Below are positions 60,372 to 64,000 of a stretch of 64,000 nucleotides of DNA, in pieces. The notes under the pieces were generated by a model, which ran no database searches, had not been told where the DNA came from, and saw nothing but the letters and a program-made list of their open reading frames with translations. Positions within the stretch are counted from its first letter, which is position 1; every line of letters begins with the position of its first letter. The stretch is from contig NZ_BCVX01000002.1 of the NCBI RefSeq assembly GCF_001591965.1, forward strand, positions 1-64,000, given 5' to 3'. The DNA comes from Lysinibacillus odysseyi 34hs-1 = NBRC 100172 (lineage in GTDB: Bacteria; Bacillota; Bacilli; Bacillales_A; Planococcaceae). The position numbers and the translations under genes are program-made.

Positions 60372-62342
60372 TTAAAAATAATCATCAGATGAAATTGTTT
60401 CCTGTGCGAACGTCACAGAATCCCGAATAATTCGGTATGCTACTTTTTCGCCTTCTACTAGTTCTAATTGGATAGAGTATGTTTTATCTTCTGTAATAAC
60501 AAATTCCTCCACAGGCTCTGCCATTGTATGGGATTTATCCTGGATATAAACTTGTACAGTCTGCGGAATTGGCTCACCATTTTCATCCAAATTCTCTTCA
60601 TACTCAATTGTGATGATTTTGTTAAATAGTTTCGACTGTTTTGGCAGCGGTCCTTTCGAAAGGACTACCTCAACCGTTGATCCTTCTACTATCGAGGAGC
60701 CGGCCGTAGGGTTTTGGGACACAACACTTCCTTTTGGCACAGTGTCTGAATTAACCGGATTCCCTTTTTTAATGTGCAGACCTGTATTCCGCGCATAATC
60801 ATTTAATTCCGCCTCGGTATATCCTTTCAGATTATCGACGTTCACCATCTTTTTCCCTTTGCTCACCTGCAGCGTGACGACTGTATCTTTTGCTACGACT
60901 TCCTCTCCTGCTGCCGGCTCCTGACTAATAATCTGTCCTGCTGGTTCGCTGGACTCTACTTCCACAGTATCTACATCTTGGAAACCTGCTTTTTTAAGTA
61001 AGGAGAGCACTTGGCTGATTTGATTTCCTACATAATCCTCCATGACAATTGCTTCCTCACCAAGGCTGACGATCATCTGTATCTCGGTACCTTTGGCTCT
61101 CATAAGCCCCGCTTTCGGTGTCGTGCCAATGATCTTGTCTTTTTCCACTTCCTCTGAGTTGCGTTCAATCGGTTCCCCGACTTTGAAGCCTGCCTTTTCC
61201 AAATCGGCTGTTGCCTCTTCTACCGTAAGGTTCGTAACATCCGGTATTTCTACTTTCGATGGCTTTAATGCAAAAAACAGGACAAACACGAGGATGGCTA
61301 GTGCTACAACTGTTCCGACAATAATTGGCCATTTCTTTCTTTTCTTCTTCTGTATTACAGGCTGTGCTGACTGTTTCGGCTGTTCCTTTTCAATAGGCTT
61401 CACCTTGTCGATTTGTTTCGTTTTCAACAGCTCATCAACTGGCAGCTTTTCCCTAATAATAGGAATAGCCTTTGTTGCTTCATCATCGATTGGTAAAGAA
61501 AACTTTGGCTCATTTACCCGCGCTGCCGATAAACAGGTCTGCAGGTCTTCCTCCATTTCATTCATGCTGCTGTAGCGATGATTAGCATCTTTTGCCGTTG
61601 CTTTTAATACGACATTTTCAAGCGCCTGCGGGATGGAAGCGTCAAAAGCCCTGACAGATGGTGTTTCAGACTGGAGATGCTTTAAGGCGATCGAAACAGC
61701 TGATTCACCAGAGAATGGGAGCTCTCCTGTCAACAGTTCATATAACACAATCCCTAATGAATAAATATCTGACTTTTCCGTTGCTCCACCGCCTCGTGCC
61801 TGTTCCGGGGAAAGATAGTGGACTGTCCCCATCACCGAGTTCGTCTGCGTATAGCTCGTCGCATTAAGCGTCGTAGCGATACCAAAGTCCGTAATTTTCA
61901 CATTTCCTTCTGCGTCCATTAAAATATTTTGCGGTTTGATATCCCGATGGATAATCCCGTTTTCATGGGCGTGGGCAATTGCTGATGTCAATTGCTTCAT
62001 AATGTGAACGCTTTTTGCAGGGGACAACGGAGAAAACTCCTGTATGTATTGCTTTAATGTCTTCCCTTTAACATATTCCATTACAATATAGTGCATATCT
62101 CCGTCTTCTCCGACATCATAGACACTTACAATGTTGGGATGTGTTAGGCTTGTAGCAGATAATGCTTCTCTTTGAAAACGTCGATGTAATTCTTCTTCAT
62201 TCGAAAAATCATACCGCAGAATCTTAATTGCTACATCACGGCTTAAAATAATATCGTGTGCCAAGTAAACATGACTCATCCCACCGCCGCCAATCAGCGA
62301 TAGAATTTCATAACGTTCACCTACTCGTTTTCCAATCAGCAT
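60372..62342 (-). CDS. prkC: Ser/Thr protein kinase PrkC with PASTA repeats
   Basis: The 656-residue membrane kinase has the N-terminal kinase domain (IGGGGMSHVYLAHD, HRDIKPQN, DFGIA), one membrane helix (about 335-360; WPIIVGTVVALAILVFVLFF) and three PASTA domains (about 365-570). It senses muropeptides and signals spore germination and growth. It pairs with the adjacent phosphatase prpC, 2 nt away. Confidence 0.97.
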   Translation of the reverse strand: MLIGKRVGERYEILSLIGGGGMSHVYLAHDIILSRDVAIKILRYDFSNEEELHRRFQREALSATSLTHPNIVSVYDVGEDGDMHYIVMEYVKGKTLKQYIQEFSPLSPAKSVHIMKQLTSAIAHAHENGIIHRDIKPQNILMDAEGNVKITDFGIATTLNATSYTQTNSVMGTVHYLSPEQARGGGATEKSDIYSLGIVLYELLTGELPFSGESAVSIALKHLQSETPSVRAFDASIPQALENVVLKATAKDANHRYSSMNEMEEDLQTCLSAARVNEPKFSLPIDDEATKAIPIIREKLPVDELLKTKQIDKVKPIEKEQPKQSAQPVIQKKKRKKWPIIVGTVVALAILVFVLFFALKPSKVEIPDVTNLTVEEATADLEKAGFKVGEPIERNSEEVEKDKIIGTTPKAGLMRAKGTEIQMIVSLGEEAIVMEDYVGNQISQVLSLLKKAGFQDVDTVEVESSEPAGQIISQEPAAGEEVVAKDTVVTLQVSKGKKMVNVDNLKGYTEAELNDYARNTGLHIKKGNPVNSDTVPKGSVVSQNPTAGSSIVEGSTVEVVLSKGPLPKQSKLFNKIITIEYEENLDENGEPIPQTVQVYIQDKSHTMAEPVEEFVITEDKTYSIQLELVEGEKVAYRIIRDSVTFAQETISSDDYF

Positions 62343-62344
62343 GC

Positions 62345-63091
62345 CTACACCTCCTCTTTCATCGTCATTAATATAAGGGAAATATTATCTTCACCACCGC
62401 TGTCATTTGCCAGCTTGACGAGTTTTTCTCCTTTTTCTTTCAGTGACATAGGCAGCGTAATAATGGCGGCCATTTCATTTGAAGACAGTTTATTACTGAG
62501 CCCATCGGAACAGATGAGCAAATAAGAGTCTTCTTCCACTTGTACATCATAAAAATCCGGCTGTATCGATCTTTCTGTTCCTAAAGATTTTAAGATGAAA
62601 TTTTTCTGTGGATGGTTTTGTGCCTCTTCCTCACTGATTTGGCCACTTTCCAATAAAACATTCACATACGAGTGGTCACGCGTGATCAGCGTAACCGTCT
62701 CGTTTGTAAAATGATAAACGCGGCTGTCCCCTATATGGCCAATGATGCAGTCCATATGATGAACGAGCACGGCAATAAGCGTAGTCCCCATTCCTTGACA
62801 GTCTTCATGTGATAGGGAGTAACGATAAACTTCATTATTAATTTGTGATATAGCATGATGAAGCCATTCTTTACAGCTTTCCTGGGAATGGAAGCGGCTG
62901 CCTTCCTCTGTGAGGAATAGCGTCCGCATCTGTTCAATCGCCATTTCGCTTGCCACATCTCCTGCATTATGACCACCCATGCCGTCTGCCAAAATGGCAA
63001 GCTTGAATTGATCAGGCCGCTCGACAAACGCGACCCGGTCCTCATTTACTGTACGTTTCAATCCAACATCACTTTCGACTGTAAAGTTCAT
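62345..63091 (-). CDS. prpC: PP2C-type protein phosphatase PrpC
   Basis: From the ATG at 63091 it has 248 residues: DVGLKRTVNEDRV, LADGMGGHNAGDVAS, IGHIGDSRVYH, TRDHSYVNVL, LLICSDGLSN and GGEDNISLILM, the metal-binding Asp set of PPM phosphatases. It reverses PrkC phosphorylation. It follows rlmN by a few bases. Confidence 0.97.
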   Translation of the reverse strand: MNFTVESDVGLKRTVNEDRVAFVERPDQFKLAILADGMGGHNAGDVASEMAIEQMRTLFLTEEGSRFHSQESCKEWLHHAISQINNEVYRYSLSHEDCQGMGTTLIAVLVHHMDCIIGHIGDSRVYHFTNETVTLITRDHSYVNVLLESGQISEEEAQNHPQKNFILKSLGTERSIQPDFYDVQVEEDSYLLICSDGLSNKLSSNEMAAIITLPMSLKEKGEKLVKLANDSGGEDNISLILMTMKEEV

Positions 63092-63100
63092 AATGGTCAC

Positions 63101-64000
63101 CTACCTCACTTCATCTTGTCGTTCCTGCGCACGCAATTGTCCACAAGCTGCTGCGATATCTGCTCCTTGCTCGCGGCGGATTGTTACATTCACGCCACGC
63201 TCTTTTAATGCGCGTTCAAACGCAAAGATGCTGCTGCGTGATGTACGGACATAGTCGCGTTCCGGTACATAATTGATTGGAATTAAATTGACATGGCACT
63301 TTATTCCTTTAATCAAATCTGCCAATTCATTAGCAATTTCTACTGAATCATTTTCGCCGGACATCAAGCCGTACTCAAAGCTCACACGACGGCCTGTTTT
63401 CTTCGTATAATAGCGTACTGCTTCCAACAGTTCCTCAATTTTATAAGCACGGGCAATCGGCATTAATTTTTGACGCGCTTCCTGATTTGGCGCATGAAGG
63501 GAAACGGCAAAATTGATTTGCAATTGTTCATCTGCAAATTGATAAATCTTCGGTACAATCCCCGAAGTCGATACTGTAATATGACGGGCTCCAATGTTCA
63601 AGCCCTTATCATTATTAATAATTTTCAAGAAGTTCATCATTGCATCATAGTTGTCAAACGGTTCGCCAATACCCATGATGACAATCGAGCTTACACGTTC
63701 TCCAACTTCATCCAATGTTTGCTGTACTTTGACAACCTGCTCAACAATTTCTCCAGCCAGCAGATGGCGTTTTAATCCGCCTAATGTAGAGGCACAGAAT
63801 GTACAGCCGATCCGGCACCCTACCTGTGTTGTTACACAGACGGAATTCCCGTAATCATGACGCATTAACACTGTTTCAATAGAGTATCCATCCTGCAACT
63901 GGAATAAAAACTTGATTGTTCCGTCTTTTGATTCCTGCTTAATAAGAGTTGACAGCGTCGTTAACGCAAAATTCTCTTCTAATTTTTCCCGAAGACCCTT
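63101..64000 (-). CDS. rlmN: 23S rRNA/tRNA adenine C2-methyltransferase RlmN, N-terminus beyond window
   Basis: The frame is open to the right edge, so 299 C-terminal residues are seen and about 50-60 N-terminal ones lie outside. The radical SAM motif CRIGCTFC is intact, with [22 protein letters not shown] and [13 protein letters not shown]. It methylates A2503 of 23S rRNA. An internal TTG at 63898 is not the real start. Confidence 0.96.
   Translation of the reverse strand, partial: KGLREKLEENFALTTLSTLIKQESKDGTIKFLFQLQDGYSIETVLMRHDYGNSVCVTTQVGCRIGCTFCASTLGGLKRHLLAGEIVEQVVKVQQTLDEVGERVSSIVIMGIGEPFDNYDAMMNFLKIINNDKGLNIGARHITVSTSGIVPKIYQFADEQLQINFAVSLHAPNQEARQKLMPIARAYKIEELLEAVRYYTKKTGRRVSFEYGLMSGENDSVEIANELADLIKGIKCHVNLIPINYVPERDYVRTSRSSIFAFERALKERGVNVTIRREQGADIAAACGQLRAQERQDEVR

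Noticed and set aside
1-64000. CRISPR array, tRNA, rRNA or insertion sequence
   Set aside because: No regularly spaced long repeats, no cloverleaf-like genes and no transposase were seen. The dispersed 11-bp motif is not CRISPR-like because copies are unevenly spaced and lie within genes.

Overview
The window is a piece of a low-GC, endospore-forming Bacillales chromosome carrying the larger part of a temperate phage. The right-hand 35 kb follows the Bacillus subtilis gene order from dprA through rpsP, ffh, smc, recG and rpmB to rlmN. A tiny spoVM homologue sits between rpmB and thiN, which points to a spore former. Protein features suggest a Planococcaceae genus such as Lysinibacillus or Solibacillus; that placement is inference.

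Positions 1 to about 29,180 are a prophage of the HK97/lambda-like siphovirus type, entered from its right end. The integrase (27.9-29.1 kb) abuts the 3' end of dprA. Upstream of it lie an ImmA-type protease and a CI-like repressor on the + strand. All lytic genes run on the - strand, right to left. First comes a Cro-like gene and small early genes (26.8-25.1 kb). A recombination and replication block follows (25.0-18.6 kb): Gp157, an AP2-domain protein, an SSB-tail protein, a RecA-like ATPase, a DUF669 protein and a primase-helicase, with an iteron-bearing origin candidate. A metabolism and regulation block (18.3-14.8 kb) includes YopX, an ERCC4 nuclease, dUTPase and an ArpU/RinA-like late regulator. 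An isolated SLATT membrane-protein gene (13.9-14.5 kb) is fenced by terminators. The packaging and head-tail module (13.0-1 kb) contains HNH, a cos-like site, TerS, TerL, portal, ClpP-type protease, capsid, connectors, major tail protein, gpG/gpGT with a -1 frameshift, and a tape measure protein cut by the window edge. Lysis genes and attL lie outside.

The host region runs mostly on the - strand as short operons: fakA-yloU; sdaAB-sdaAA; recG; fapR-plsX-fabD-fabG-acpP (with a FapR operator); rnc-smc-ftsY; ylxM-ffh and rpsP-khpA-rimM-trmD; rplS with a leader RNA; lepB; rbgA; rnhB-ylqG-ylqH; sucCD; dprA. Farther right, rlmN-prpC-prkC-rsgA-rpe-thiN-spoVM run toward rpmB, the only + strand host gene. 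Many units end in a clear hairpin terminator.

The most unusual signals are four. About 25 copies of an 11-bp motif (YTGTGGANGRC) are scattered over the lytic genes and no full match was seen in the host half. A stand-alone SLATT protein has the architecture of a phage moron. A small gene beside the terminase region begins with the same peptide as the tape measure protein. The lysis-lysogeny switch can be read base by base, with two sigma-A promoters each flanked by two copies of one operator.
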